Shown: one piece after another, positions 27,825 to 37,326 of the stretch
How positions within the stretch are numbered: the stretch's first letter is position 1
Layout of the letters: each line of letters opens with the position of its first letter
Assembly (NCBI GenBank): GCA_004295055.1
Contig: SHNJ01000012.1
Location: forward strand, 62,001-126,000
From: Alphaproteobacteria bacterium
GTDB lineage: Bacteria > Pseudomonadota > Alphaproteobacteria > SHNJ01
Length of the DNA stretch: 64,000 nucleotides
Direction of reading: 5' to 3'
Translations under genes and position numbers: made by a program
Notes under the pieces: model-generated
Database searches by the model: none
Told to the model about the DNA's origin: nothing
The model's input: the letters and a program-made list of their open reading frames with translations, nothing else

Positions 27825-29369
27825 TTAAAAAATTCCCCGTTTGTCGCGCGCATTGCGCGTTAATGTTTTGGGATCTAATTGCACGTTCAAATCCGCCATC
27901 TGATCGGCGCGCAATTTGGCAAGATTCTGCGCCGCGTCTAAAAACCGCGCCGATTCGGCAGCGGCGATAATGCCATCGGTCAGCATTTTGAATTTATTGA
28001 CGTATTGTGGACGCTGCCATGGCGTTGCGCCGAGCGAATGCGCATTCGCAACTGCCATTTCATCGGCGATTTTGGTGCCGTCATTTAGGATGATTTCAAT
28101 CCGTCCGCCAAACGCTTTTTGTTTTGGGTCGTGCGAATGGTATCGTTCGGTCCAATTTTTGTCTTCGACGGTACGAATTTTATGCCACAAACGTACCGTA
28201 TCGGCACGGCCCGCGCGTTCCGGCGCATAGGAATCGACATGATGCCACTTGCCGTCTTGTAATGCGACCGCGAGAATATACATGATCGAATGATCCAATG
28301 TTTCGCGCGACGCCTTCGGATCCATTTTTTGCGGATCGTTTGCGCCGGTGCCGATAACGTAATGGGTATGGTGTGATGTATGCAAAATAATTTCCTTCAC
28401 ATCATCCCAATTTTTTATCTTGGTGCGCATGCGGAAAGACAAATCGATCAAGGCTTGCGATTGATATTCGGCGCTATGTTCCTTGGTGTAAGAGTCCATG
28501 ATCGCGCGTTTCGGCGAACCGATGGCTGGTATCGGCACAATATATTGACCATTTTTGCCAGCCAGCATCCAGGCAATCACGCTGTCTTCGCCTTCGTAAA
28601 TTGGCGATGGCGATTTTTCGCCGCGCATCGCGCGATCCACCGCCTCGATTGCCAATTTGCCGGCATGGGCTGGCGCGTGTGCCTTCCATGAAGAGATTTC
28701 GCCTTTGCGCGATTGGCGTGTGGTGAAACAAACATGTACCGCTTGTTGGATCGATTGATAAATCTGATCGACCGGCAGATTCAACATCGCGCCAATTCCA
28801 CCAGCAGCAGCGGGGCCCAGATGCGCGATATGATCTTTTTTAAATTCGTGCAAACAAATGCCCTTAACAAGATTAATGTGAATTTCATAAGCCGCCGCAA
28901 GACCGCGCAACATATCCGCGCCGGATTTTCCCAATTGCTGCGCGACAGCCAATACAGGGGGAATATTGTCGGCCGGATGCGAATAATCGGCGGCCAAAAA
29001 CGTGTCATGCCAATCGAGTTCGCGCACCGCAACGCCATTGGCCCAGGCCGCCCATTCCGGCGAGAAGCGTGCATTATTGGGCATGCCCCAAACGGTAGCG
29101 CCACCATCGCGTGGATGGCAAAGCGCTTGCGACCTTGCATTCGCAACCGGTTCGCGGTTGATTGCGGCGATGGCAACCGCGGCATTATCTATCACGCGAT
29201 TGATAATCATATCGGTGACATCATTATCCAGCGGCACATTGTCGGCGGCGCTGGCGGCCAATTTCCACGCCAATTGATCTTCGCGCGGACAAGGTTCTGC
29301 CGACGGATATACGCGAACTTTGTGATGAATAAGATTGTCTGAATTATTTTTTAATGCCGCTTGCGCCAT
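27825..29369 (-). CDS. prpD: 2-methylcitrate dehydratase (MmgE/PrpD family)
   Basis: 514 residues. Dehydrates 2-methylcitrate to 2-methylaconitate (or directly toward methylisocitrate). Typical stretches are [44 protein letters not shown] and [16 protein letters not shown]. It is the first gene of the prp operon; AGGGAA lies just before the ATG and TATAAT lies about 30 bases upstream on the minus strand without a clear -35 box. It is divergent from nhaA. No prpR-type regulator is in the window. Confidence 0.93.
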   Translation of the reverse strand: MAQAALKNNSDNLIHHKVRVYPSAEPCPREDQLAWKLAASAADNVPLDNDVTDMIINRVIDNAAVAIAAINREPVANARSQALCHPRDGGATVWGMPNNARFSPEWAAWANGVAVRELDWHDTFLAADYSHPADNIPPVLAVAQQLGKSGADMLRGLAAAYEIHINLVKGICLHEFKKDHIAHLGPAAAGGIGAMLNLPVDQIYQSIQQAVHVCFTTRQSRKGEISSWKAHAPAHAGKLAIEAVDRAMRGEKSPSPIYEGEDSVIAWMLAGKNGQYIVPIPAIGSPKRAIMDSYTKEHSAEYQSQALIDLSFRMRTKIKNWDDVKEIILHTSHHTHYVIGTGANDPQKMDPKASRETLDHSIMYILAVALQDGKWHHVDSYAPERAGRADTVRLWHKIRTVEDKNWTERYHSHDPKQKAFGGRIEIILNDGTKIADEMAVANAHSLGATPWQRPQYVNKFKMLTDGIIAAAESARFLDAAQNLAKLRADQMADLNVQLDPKTLTRNARDKRGIF

Positions 29370-29446
29370 GGTATTTCCCTGGGAATAAGAAATGGATTAT
29401 AGTCGGCACATCATACATCAATTTTATTCTCAATCCAGCCCGTGTT

Positions 29447-30583
29447 ATGACTATTATCCAAAGATTTTTACGCCTTTTTCAAGATTCCGGATTCCTGCTG
29501 ATATTCTCGGCCATACTGGCATTGGCCGTGGCCAATTCGCCATTCCATGGTCATTACACCGCCGCCCTGTCCTATGTTCCTCCAATTCATCTGTTCGGCA
29601 AGAGCCTGACGGTTCAAGCATGGATTAATGATCTTCTAATGGCAGGATTTTTTCTTTTGGTGGGCCTGGAAATAAAGCGGGAATTATGCATTGGCGAATT
29701 GAACACCTGGTCCAAGGCCAGTCTGCCAGCAATTGCCGCGATCGGCGGAATGATTGCGCCAGCAATCATCTATCTTTTAATCAATTGGCATTATCCGGAA
29801 CATTGGTCGGGATGGGCGATTCCATCGGCAACCGACATCGCATTCTCTCTTGCTATTTTAGGGGTATTGGGATCGCGCATCCCTCTAAGCCTGAAAATAT
29901 TTTTAACCGCTCTTGCCATTATCGACGATTTGGGCGCGATTATCATAATCGCTACATTTTATACCGATCAACTATATGTTCCCGCAACTATAACAATGCT
30001 GTTTTCCTGCGCCGCGTTGCATCAACTGCACCGCAAATCGGTTTCCTGTATTTGGCCGTATATTATTTTGGGCGCGGCACTATGGACAGCCACATTACTG
30101 TCCGGAATTCACGCCACTTTAGCGGGCGTTTTATTGGCGATCTTTATTCCGCTGAATACCGCGAACAATTTCTTTGAACGGCTGGAACACAACCTGCAAC
30201 CAATTGTTGCATATTTCATTATGCCCGTGTTTGGATTTGCCAATTCTGGTTTGAATTTCGATGACTTTCGAATAACGGATTTTCTAAATCCGCTGCCACT
30301 AGGCATTATTCTAGGGCTTTTTGTCGGCAAACAAATCGGCATTTTTGGGGCTTGTTACGCTTATACCCGCGGACGCCCCGCCTTATTGCCCCAGGGGTGC
30401 AATTTTCGGCATATTTATGGGATCTCCATTTTAGGCGGCATCGGCTTTACCATGTCCCTGTTTATAGGTTCTCTGGCCTTTGCTGGCCCCCAAAATATGG
30501 AACAAATCAAATTAGGGGTACTGTTCGGATCGATTTTATCTGCTATATTGGGATATTGTATACTTTCCCGGAAAACGTCATAA
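29447..30583 (+). CDS. nhaA: Na+/H+ antiporter NhaA
   Basis: 378 residues, multi-helix inner-membrane antiporter. Visible are GLEIKRELCIGEL, the unwound helix region IPSATDIAFSLAILGVLGSRIP with the essential Asp, and ALAIIDDLGAIIIIA with the two adjacent aspartates that bind sodium. I chose the ATG at 29447 (MTIIQRFLRLFQDSGFLL); the upstream frame overlaps the divergent promoter. It ends 15 bases before the DUF3108 gene. Confidence 0.95.
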   Translation: MTIIQRFLRLFQDSGFLLIFSAILALAVANSPFHGHYTAALSYVPPIHLFGKSLTVQAWINDLLMAGFFLLVGLEIKRELCIGELNTWSKASLPAIAAIGGMIAPAIIYLLINWHYPEHWSGWAIPSATDIAFSLAILGVLGSRIPLSLKIFLTALAIIDDLGAIIIIATFYTDQLYVPATITMLFSCAALHQLHRKSVSCIWPYIILGAALWTATLLSGIHATLAGVLLAIFIPLNTANNFFERLEHNLQPIVAYFIMPVFGFANSGLNFDDFRITDFLNPLPLGIILGLFVGKQIGIFGACYAYTRGRPALLPQGCNFRHIYGISILGGIGFTMSLFIGSLAFAGPQNMEQIKLGVLFGSILSAILGYCILSRKTS

Positions 30584-30598
30584 AATAGACTCCGTTAT

Positions 30599-31405
30599 AT
30601 GCGCATTATGTACCCCATGATCCGTTTGGTATTGATATTAGTCCTGGCACTAATAAATGCCCCTGCTTTTGCCATTGAAACAACAACGGCATCAGAAGCC
30701 GTACAACCGATGGTTTTGCAGTACAAAGGATTCTGGGGCGGGATTGAGGCCGCTAATATAACCCTGTCTCTCGAAGAAGATCATCAAAAATACCAATCTA
30801 AATTTGCCTTTGAATCCAAAGGCCTGATTAAAAAAATCTTACGCTTATATTCCAGCGCGGAAAATTCCGGCACAATCAAAAACGATTCGCCTACCACATC
30901 GGAATTTACTTCTACGGTCAGCAAAAGAAAAAAAGAAAAAAAATATTGGTGGCGACTTGACCCTAAAACAGGAGTTGCGCGTGTTCCGGATGAAAATAAC
31001 GAAGACACGGAAAAAACTATTCCTGAATCCATGCGCCAACATATTTACGATCCTTTATCGGTACTTCTGAAGGCTCGCAATTTAATCCGTGAAGCAAGAA
31101 TCAAGAACGATTGGTCCGTGATCAAGGATAAAATATTGCCGGTGTATGACGGCAGGCGCCGTTATGATATCTCGCTGCAGGACATCGCCGAGCGGGAAGA
31201 CAAAGTTGCCGGCCAAATGCGCAAAGTGATAGACATCACCTTATCCATTGTCCCGGTTGCAGGCTTTAAAAGCAGAGATGCGGATATATGGCAAAATACC
31301 AAAATTCATGCGTTTTTATCCGACGATGACCGGCATATTCCCTTGCGCATTCAAGCCAGCACCCCTATCGCCCCGGCTGTAATCATGCTGCAGAGCGGGT
31401 TATAG
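30599..31405 (+). CDS. DUF3108 exported protein
   Basis: 268 residues with a signal peptide (MIRLVLILVLALINAPAFA within the first 25 residues). Typical of DUF3108 are QYKGFWGGIEAANITLSLEE near the N-terminus, HIYDPLSVLLKAR in the middle and a late FLSDDDRHIPLRIQAST segment. The periplasmic function is unknown. Starts at 30599, 30608 or 30617 are possible; none has a strong ribosome site. It probably continues the nhaA transcript. Confidence 0.8.
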   Translation: MRIMYPMIRLVLILVLALINAPAFAIETTTASEAVQPMVLQYKGFWGGIEAANITLSLEEDHQKYQSKFAFESKGLIKKILRLYSSAENSGTIKNDSPTTSEFTSTVSKRKKEKKYWWRLDPKTGVARVPDENNEDTEKTIPESMRQHIYDPLSVLLKARNLIREARIKNDWSVIKDKILPVYDGRRRYDISLQDIAEREDKVAGQMRKVIDITLSIVPVAGFKSRDADIWQNTKIHAFLSDDDRHIPLRIQASTPIAPAVIMLQSGL

Positions 31406-31529
31406 CGGAATGAGTCCGATGCAACGGGCATAAGGCGTTTTTGACTCTTAATATTGTTTTAACTGGTCTAGTATATAAAGATAGGTCATTATTTGATCAG
31501 TCTTTTTCCCAATTTATAAGGATTTTCCC

Positions 31530-32975
31530 ATGACTAAAAAACGCGTCACCTTTATTCCAGGCGACGGCATTGGCCCCGAAGTTTCCAACGCCAGCCGCAA
31601 AGTTATCGAAGCGATGAATGTACCGATCGAATGGGAAGACCACATTGCCGGCGAAGCCGCGTTTGTCAAAGGATATGAAACCGGCGTTCCAACCGAAACT
31701 TTGGAATCGATGAAATCGACGCGTTGCGTATTAAAAGGTCCTTTGGGGACTCCGGTTGGCTATGGCAATAAATCCGCAAACGTGACACTGCGCAAACTGG
31801 CCGAAACTTATGCTAACATACGCCCTGTGCGCGAATGGCCGAATGTGCCAACCCCATTTAAAGGCCGCGGCATTGATATTACCGTCGTGCGCGAAAATAT
31901 CGAAGATTTATATGCCGGCGTGGAACACCAACAATCTCCCGGCGTTTTCCATGCGTTGAAAATGATTTCGGAAAAAGGCTGCGAAAAAATTGCGCGTTTT
32001 GCATTTGAAACCGCCCGCGCCGAAGGCCGCAAAAAAGTCACCTGTGCCTCCAAATCCAACATTATGAAAATGACCGAAGGTACATTGAAACGCGTATTTG
32101 AACGCGTGGCGCCTGAATATCCGGATATCCAAGCCGAACATATGATTGTAGACAATTGCGCGCATCAATTAGCCAAAAAACCGGAACAATTCGACGTGAT
32201 TCTGTTTACCAACATGAACGGCGACGTTTTATCGGATTTAACATCCGGCTTGATTGGCGGTTTGGGATTTGCCCCGTCGGCCAATATCGGCAAGGACATC
32301 GCGATATTCGAAGCGGTGCACGGATCCGCGCCAAAATATGCCGGGAAAAATAATATCAACCCAACCGCGCATATGATGTCGGCGGTGATGATGCTGCGTT
32401 ATCTTGGATTCTTAAATGAAGCAGACAAAATGGAAAACGCTATTTACGCAACGTATGAACAAGGCAAGTTTTTGCCGCGCGACGTTGTAGGCGATGCCAA
32501 AGGCTGCAAGACATCGGAATTCACCGATGGCGTCATTCAAAATCTAGGCAAATCCGCGACTTCGATCAAAGCGCGCAATTTCAAAGAAATCAAAGTGCCT
32601 AACGTGCGCGCCGATATCGATTTTGTAAAAGCGGCAAAGCGCCGCACCGCCGGGATCGATTTGTTTGTCGAATGGCATCAACAAGCAGAAGCGCTGGCAA
32701 AATCGCTGGAAAACCTGTCCGGTAACGGCGCTTTGAAATTGAAAGGCATTTCCAACCGCGGCACGCAGGTATGGCCATCCACCGGTGCACAACCGGATTT
32801 GGTCGATTGCTTCTCCTGCCGCTTTGTTGCCCGTAACGACAATGCCAATGTCAGCGATCACGATATTCTGGATTTGCTGAATAAATTGTCGGCACAGCAT
32901 ACCTGGACGCACATTGAAAAGCTGAATGAGTTTGATGGCAAAATCGGCTATTCCAAAGCGCAGGGCGAAAGCTAA
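31530..32975 (+). CDS. icd: NADP-dependent isocitrate dehydrogenase, long form
   Basis: Oxidative decarboxylation of isocitrate to 2-oxoglutarate. 481 residues: the core has FIPGDGIGPEV, VRENIEDLYAGVEH and the C-terminal cofactor region FEAVHGSAPKYAGKNNINPTA, and an extra domain of about 130 residues follows (from about 350, with WHQQAEALAKSLE and STGAQPDLVDCFSCRF). This longer type is known from Rickettsia and Thermus rather than the 415-residue E. coli form. The start follows TATAAGGA. Terminated by a strong hairpin. Confidence 0.94.
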   Translation: MTKKRVTFIPGDGIGPEVSNASRKVIEAMNVPIEWEDHIAGEAAFVKGYETGVPTETLESMKSTRCVLKGPLGTPVGYGNKSANVTLRKLAETYANIRPVREWPNVPTPFKGRGIDITVVRENIEDLYAGVEHQQSPGVFHALKMISEKGCEKIARFAFETARAEGRKKVTCASKSNIMKMTEGTLKRVFERVAPEYPDIQAEHMIVDNCAHQLAKKPEQFDVILFTNMNGDVLSDLTSGLIGGLGFAPSANIGKDIAIFEAVHGSAPKYAGKNNINPTAHMMSAVMMLRYLGFLNEADKMENAIYATYEQGKFLPRDVVGDAKGCKTSEFTDGVIQNLGKSATSIKARNFKEIKVPNVRADIDFVKAAKRRTAGIDLFVEWHQQAEALAKSLENLSGNGALKLKGISNRGTQVWPSTGAQPDLVDCFSCRFVARNDNANVSDHDILDLLNKLSAQHTWTHIEKLNEFDGKIGYSKAQGES

Positions 32976-32990
32976 GCTTTATCGGTTCAC

Positions 32991-33024
32991 AAAAAAAGGC
33001 GGCCATTTGGGGCCGCCTTTTTTA
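32991..33024. terminator. Bidirectional rho-independent terminator
   Basis: Stem GGCGGCC / GGCCGCC, loop ATTTGG, A-run before and T-run after. It lies between icd and the convergent 453-residue gene. Confidence 0.9.
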
Positions 33025-33036
33025 TTTTTCGATGAA

Positions 33037-34398
33037 TTACATTCTGCGTTGCCGCGCATCCAATATTGCCGCCGCTACTCTTGGATCTGAAGCAACTCCG
33101 ACCCTATGCCGATGCGCTTGCGGATGATTGCGTTCGTTACCGTCATGACGGCGCACGGACGATGGCGCTGTATACACAGATTCCGCCTTGCCAGAAGTAA
33201 CGCGCAGAAGACCAATATCCATTTGCAAATCGTTTCGGGCGTTTTGCCATTCACGAGCATCGTGATCGGTTCCATTTTTACGGCGATTATGCTCGGCGCG
33301 GAATTTTTCCAAAGCGATTTTTTTGGCTTCTGCTTTTGTATAACCTTCGATCATCGCTTCTGCGGTCAATTGACGGAAAATACCCATGGTCATGCGTTTG
33401 CTGGCCAGCACATAACGATCTACCGATTCCTGCAAAGCAAAAGGATTCTTCTCGCGGCGGACTACATCGCGTTCGGCACGGGCCGCTTTTTTATCATGCT
33501 TGGCATTATAATGTTTTGCCATCGCCAACGGCATATCGGCCCGGCCTTGTTGAACATCTCCTCTAATCAAACCGTGTCCTTGACGATTGCATTTTCTGCA
33601 ATATTCATGACGCTTTTTACGCTTGCCAGTTTCATCTTCGTGCCGGCGTTCGGCGCGCAATTCTTTGGCGCATTGATCCCTGGAATCCGATTCGCTATAG
33701 CCCATTCCCATCAGTTCGGCGATGCGGACATCACGTTTCGCAATATAGGCTTGTTTACGGGCCGCTTTCATAGCCGCAACAGCCTCCACCAGATTTTGGC
33801 CATCTTCTGCGGTCGATGTTGGCATTTTAGCAATATCAAACAAGACATCAACTCGTTCTGAAGCCAATTTAAATTCCATTTGCGCATTAAAAACTGGGAC
33901 TACGTTCAAACTAGAAACTGAAACAGATTGCGACTTGGCGACTTCTTGATAATTGGCTTCAATTCTTTTTATATCTGTGCGAACTGTTTCCATTCCAGGC
34001 GATATTTTTTCGCCGGCGAATTTACTGGCAACCGAAACTCCCGCCCCCTCAGCAGCTTTGTTGGCATATTCGGCGGCATATAAAGCGCCGACATATTCCA
34101 CTGCCGCTTTTTGATAAATTCCAGCTGCGTCTTTGGCGGCGGCGACATTGGCATAAGATGGGTTTGCTTTAGCTATAGTTACCAAATCTTCCATAGCATA
34201 CTTAGCGCGGCGCATATCTTCTAACGCATCTTCTGCCCGGCGAAGCGCTTTGGCAGCAATGGCATTTAACTCAAATTGTTTTTTGGAATTTTGCTCTTGT
34301 GCCACTAAATCATTTTGGTTTGGAAACAAAGTTTGCAACACCACAACCGGCTGTACTGAACCACTTTCCCTAATTCCCCCTGAAACTACTACAGCCAA
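33037..34398 (-). CDS. 453-residue orphan protein with internal repeat and Cys/His cluster
   Basis: Starts at a TTG (34396-34398), eight bases after AAGGAG, which decides the start. No signal peptide. About 40-120 is Ala/Lys-rich and helical. A motif occurs twice: RIAELMGMGYSESDSRDQCA (225-) and LTAEAMIEGYTKAEAKKIAL (344-), each followed by a basic RAE-R run. Between them Cys267-x2-Cys270 and His296-x4-His301 could hold a metal. The C-terminal 60 residues are His/Arg-rich. No family recognised. It has its own near-consensus promoter and shares a terminator with icd, so it is a single-gene unit. A nucleic-acid-binding role is possible but unproven. Confidence 0.72.
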   Translation of the reverse strand: MAVVVSGGIRESGSVQPVVVLQTLFPNQNDLVAQEQNSKKQFELNAIAAKALRRAEDALEDMRRAKYAMEDLVTIAKANPSYANVAAAKDAAGIYQKAAVEYVGALYAAEYANKAAEGAGVSVASKFAGEKISPGMETVRTDIKRIEANYQEVAKSQSVSVSSLNVVPVFNAQMEFKLASERVDVLFDIAKMPTSTAEDGQNLVEAVAAMKAARKQAYIAKRDVRIAELMGMGYSESDSRDQCAKELRAERRHEDETGKRKKRHEYCRKCNRQGHGLIRGDVQQGRADMPLAMAKHYNAKHDKKAARAERDVVRREKNPFALQESVDRYVLASKRMTMGIFRQLTAEAMIEGYTKAEAKKIALEKFRAEHNRRKNGTDHDAREWQNARNDLQMDIGLLRVTSGKAESVYTAPSSVRRHDGNERNHPQAHRHRVGVASDPRVAAAILDARQRRM

Positions 34399-34428
34399 TT
34401 TAACTACTCCTTTTTATTATATATTGAA

Positions 34429-34457
34429 ATAATATTACAATATTATAATAAAGTCAA
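34429..34457 (-). promoter_or_regulatory. Sigma-70-type promoter of the 453-residue orphan gene
   Basis: On the minus strand TTGACT (34452-34457), a 17-base spacer and TATTAT (34429-34434), within very A/T-rich DNA about 30 bases before the TTG start. Confidence 0.7.
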
Positions 34458-34492
34458 TAGCTTAATTATTAATATTCTATGACAGAGAATAT

Positions 34493-35044
34493 CTAACTAT
34501 TTGATTTTACCACATAACGCCACAATTTATCTTTGGCTTTCGAAATACCAATGCGGGGGGTCGTGTCGAATTTAGGACGAATGGGATGATCCAACACATA
34601 AAAGTCTGGATCGGAACATAGATCGATCGCGTTGTAATCGCGGGTAATCCCGAAATGGCGGCATAATTTTCCAGGGCCGTTCAAATGCAATTTACTGTCA
34701 TCCAGCAATTGGCAACCGCGAATTAAAACCGCCGCCGCAGTGCCTTCAGGCTCTGTCACAAAATTCAGACAATGATACATGCCGTAAATAAAATACACAT
34801 ACGAATGCCCAGGTGGGCCGAACATGATTTCTGTCCGTTTGGTTTTCCCGCGCGACGCATGACAGGCCTCGTCATTTTTCCCAACATAGGCTTCGGTTTC
34901 GGTAATAGTAGCCGCAATACCATTAAATACCATAATTTTTCCCAGCAAATCCTTGGCAACCGCTACCGTTGGCCGGGCATAAAAATCGCGTGGCAGTCGT
35001 GATGTGGGCACGGGTCTCGATTTATTCTTTGTAGGAGCAGCCAT
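34493..35044 (-). CDS. mpg: 3-methyladenine DNA glycosylase (AAG/MPG type)
   Basis: 183 residues. Excises alkylated purines. The catalytic region ITETEAYVGKNDEACHASRG contains the water-activating Glu, and GPPGHSYVYFIYGMYHCLNFV the intercalating and DNA-contact positions. The basic N-terminus (MAAPTKNKSRPVPTSRL) precedes the fold. It stands alone, divergent from mscL. Confidence 0.94.
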   Translation of the reverse strand: MAAPTKNKSRPVPTSRLPRDFYARPTVAVAKDLLGKIMVFNGIAATITETEAYVGKNDEACHASRGKTKRTEIMFGPPGHSYVYFIYGMYHCLNFVTEPEGTAAAVLIRGCQLLDDSKLHLNGPGKLCRHFGITRDYNAIDLCSDPDFYVLDHPIRPKFDTTPRIGISKAKDKLWRYVVKSNS

Positions 35045-35233
35045 AGTATTACCATCTTGACGCGGACAATCGCGATTGTTATCAATTTTAACATAATTTA
35101 GGTTCCAATGTCTTTTCTTTCGAAACCAAACGGCGATTCCGATTTTACTGCGGCGGATATTTTAAAATTGTCCAGAAACGCGCTAAAACAAGAATGGTCG
35201 CGCCTTCAGGATACAAACCAAGGACCACGCACT

Positions 35234-35644
35234 ATGTTCAAAGAATTTAAAGAATTTGCCCTGCGCGGCAATGTCATCGATCTCGCGGTCGGTGTTGTTA
35301 TTGGCGCCGCGTTTACCACCATTGTCAATTCACTGGTCGGCGATGTCATCAACCCTGTCATAGGATTATTAATTGGCGGAATCGATTTTTCCGAATTTTT
35401 TATCACATTAAAAGGCGAGCATGCGATGACCCTGGAGGCCGCAAAAAAAGCTGGCGCGGTTACATTGAATTATGGCCTGTTTATTAATGCGGTGATTAAA
35501 TTTTTGATCGTGGCTTTTGCTATTTTTATCGTAGTCAAGCAAATCAACCGCCTGAAACGAAGTGAAGCGGTCGCGCCGACCGCCCCACCACCACGGCAGG
35601 AAATTCTACTGGAAGAAATTCGCGATTTACTGGCAAAGAAATAG
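35234..35644 (+). CDS. mscL: Large-conductance mechanosensitive channel MscL
   Basis: 136 residues. I chose [20 protein letters not shown], the family's normal N-terminus, with AAGGA nine bases upstream. Two helices (about 15-45 and 75-100) and a charged C-terminal helix ([13 protein letters not shown]) are seen. An in-frame ATG at 35108 would add 42 residues with no counterpart in the family. Its stop abuts the stop of the convergent SDR gene. Confidence 0.96.
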   Translation: MFKEFKEFALRGNVIDLAVGVVIGAAFTTIVNSLVGDVINPVIGLLIGGIDFSEFFITLKGEHAMTLEAAKKAGAVTLNYGLFINAVIKFLIVAFAIFIVVKQINRLKRSEAVAPTAPPPRQEILLEEIRDLLAKK

Positions 35645-36385
35645 TTAAGCGTTCATTCCGCCATCGACGCCGATCGTCGCGCCGTTCACATTGGCCGATT
35701 CCGGCGATGCCAGGAATGCAATAACAGCCGCGACTTCTTTCGGTTGGCCAAACCGGCTCAGCGGATTCATTTTTCTTTGTTCATCGGAATATTCCGCGTT
35801 TTCCGGATTCATGTCGGTATTGATCGGACCTGGTTCAACGCAATTTACGGTAATTTTCCGAGCGCCCAAATCCCACGCCCAGGCGCGGCTCATCCCCGCG
35901 ACTGCGAATTTGCTCATGGCATAGGCGGTCATGCCTGGAAAAATTGCCCGTTCGCCAAGCACGCTGCCGATATTGATAATACGGCCATGATCGGGCATGA
36001 ATTTAATCGCGGCACGCGTTGCCGCAAAAACCGAATAGACATTGATGTTGAACATTTTTTCGAATTCGGCATCGGTTAAATCCGGCAAAGATTTTTGTTC
36101 ATAAATTCCGGCATTGTTAACCAAAATATCGATTTTTCCAAAATCCTGGCCAATTTTATCGACAGTTTCGCCAACCGCCTTGGGAGTTGTATGGTCTACT
36201 TTGTACGCTTGCGCCTTGCGGCCCATAGCGGTAATTTTTTGTACAATTGCCTTGGCCTCGGCATCGGACTTGCTGAAAGTAATGGCGACATCCGCGCCCA
36301 TTTCCGCCAATCTTACGGCGGTAGCCGCCCCAATCCCCCGAGATCCCCCAGTAATTACAGCCAATTTTCCTTGCAATACGGTCAT
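35645..36385 (-). CDS. Short-chain dehydrogenase/reductase (FabG-like)
   Basis: 246 residues. I chose the ATG at 36383-36385, six bases after AGGAG. NAD(P)-binding TGGSRGIGAA, structural NNAG, catalytic Ser in INIGSVLGE and the Tyr-x3-Lys in YAMSKFAVAG are all present, and the end GATIGVDGGMNA is typical. It is probably an oxidoreductase acting on a keto or hydroxy group; the exact substrate is unknown. No fatty-acid genes are nearby. Confidence 0.88.
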   Translation of the reverse strand: MTVLQGKLAVITGGSRGIGAATAVRLAEMGADVAITFSKSDAEAKAIVQKITAMGRKAQAYKVDHTTPKAVGETVDKIGQDFGKIDILVNNAGIYEQKSLPDLTDAEFEKMFNINVYSVFAATRAAIKFMPDHGRIINIGSVLGERAIFPGMTAYAMSKFAVAGMSRAWAWDLGARKITVNCVEPGPINTDMNPENAEYSDEQRKMNPLSRFGQPKEVAAVIAFLASPESANVNGATIGVDGGMNA

Positions 36386-36517
36386 AAAATGTCTCCTAAA
36401 TGTTGCAAACAAAGATAAATTGCCAAAATATATTTTCAAGCCCCTCGATCAAACATAGACAAATAAGGGCCTCGCGCCCATGATATCCATATCGGTTATT
36501 GTTATAGGGAGCTTTTT

Positions 36518-36757
36518 ATGAACAAATTATTCTGCACCAAAAATGTTGGCGACCGGGAACGTCTATTGCGCGCCATACTAGGGATCGTATTGATGCTGTT
36601 GCACGGAACAGGAAACATCGCCGGAACTTTCGGTATCGTGGTTTTGGTTCTCGGTATCGTTTTGATCTTAACGGCGGCAACCGGATCGTGCTGTCTTTAT
36701 ACCATGATGGGCAAATCGTCTTGCGAAGGCGGCTCTTGCAGCATGGATAAGAAATAG
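36518..36757 (+). CDS. DUF2892 (YgaP-like) small membrane protein
   Basis: 79 residues: cytosolic NVGDRERLLRAILGIVLMLL, two helices and a Cys-rich end (CCLYTMMG, then SSCEGGSC). DUF2892 proteins start with an NVGxxDRxxR motif like the one here. The four C-terminal cysteines are noteworthy and could bind metal or persulphide. Preceded by AGGGAG. A terminator follows. Confidence 0.85.
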   Translation: MNKLFCTKNVGDRERLLRAILGIVLMLLHGTGNIAGTFGIVVLVLGIVLILTAATGSCCLYTMMGKSSCEGGSCSMDKK

Positions 36758-36776
36758 ATTTTTGATTTCTAAAAAT

Positions 36777-36809
36777 AAAAAGCGGGACTATTCAGTCCCG
36801 CTTTTTATT
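36777..36809. terminator. Bidirectional rho-independent terminator
   Basis: Stem AAAAGCGGGACT / AGTCCCGCTTTT with loop ATTC. It serves the DUF2892 gene and the convergent RidA-like gene, whose stop codon lies in the right flank. Confidence 0.88.
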
Positions 36810-37326
36810 TATTTCTAACTCGCAAACTTAAATTCATTTCTACGACATATCTTCCTGGCAAACCGGATACGCCAGATGAAGTGCGGCAATGTTGTCCAAT
36901 CTCCGGCCCCAAGGTATTTAAAAAAACACCGGATGCTGCGTCGGTTACTTTGGGAAAATCGGCAAACTCTGGATCGGCATGATTAACCAACCCGGTTAAA
37001 TGGACTAATCCTGCCACTCGATCCCAATCTCCTTCGCAAATTTTGTCAACAATTCCAAGCAATGTTGCGGCACAGTGCGCGGCCGCCAATTGAGCGCGCT
37101 CCATAGGCACATGCCAATTTTCTTTCCCTAATTTGCCAATAAATTCACTTGGAACTTTTCCATCTCTGCGCGGCGCAACGCCACTGGTGTGAAACGTGGT
37201 TTCCTGGACCCCAATACAAAGGGGCATAAACGATACGATTTTACTGGATGGGGGATCAGTTATGGTTTCCAATTTCAAACCTTGTTCAGCCAGAGCTGCT
37301 ATAACTGCATCTCGCTTCGATGTCAT
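36805..37326 (-). CDS. RidA/YjgF-like (L-PSP endoribonuclease/chorismate-mutase-like) protein
   Basis: 173 residues. The longer YjgF-like subfamily is suggested by [56 protein letters not shown] and the closing [13 protein letters not shown]. RidA itself deaminates reactive enamines; this longer subfamily has no settled activity. The start overlaps the rimO stop (ATGA), so it is co-expressed with rimO. Confidence 0.8.
   Translation of the reverse strand: MTSKRDAVIAALAEQGLKLETITDPPSSKIVSFMPLCIGVQETTFHTSGVAPRRDGKVPSEFIGKLGKENWHVPMERAQLAAAHCAATLLGIVDKICEGDWDRVAGLVHLTGLVNHADPEFADFPKVTDAASGVFLNTLGPEIGQHCRTSSGVSGLPGRYVVEMNLSLRVRNK

Noticed and set aside
35108-35233. 42-residue N-terminal extension of MscL
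   Set aside because: The family starts at MFKEFKEF, which has its own ribosome site; the extension resembles nothing in the family, though no stop rules it out.
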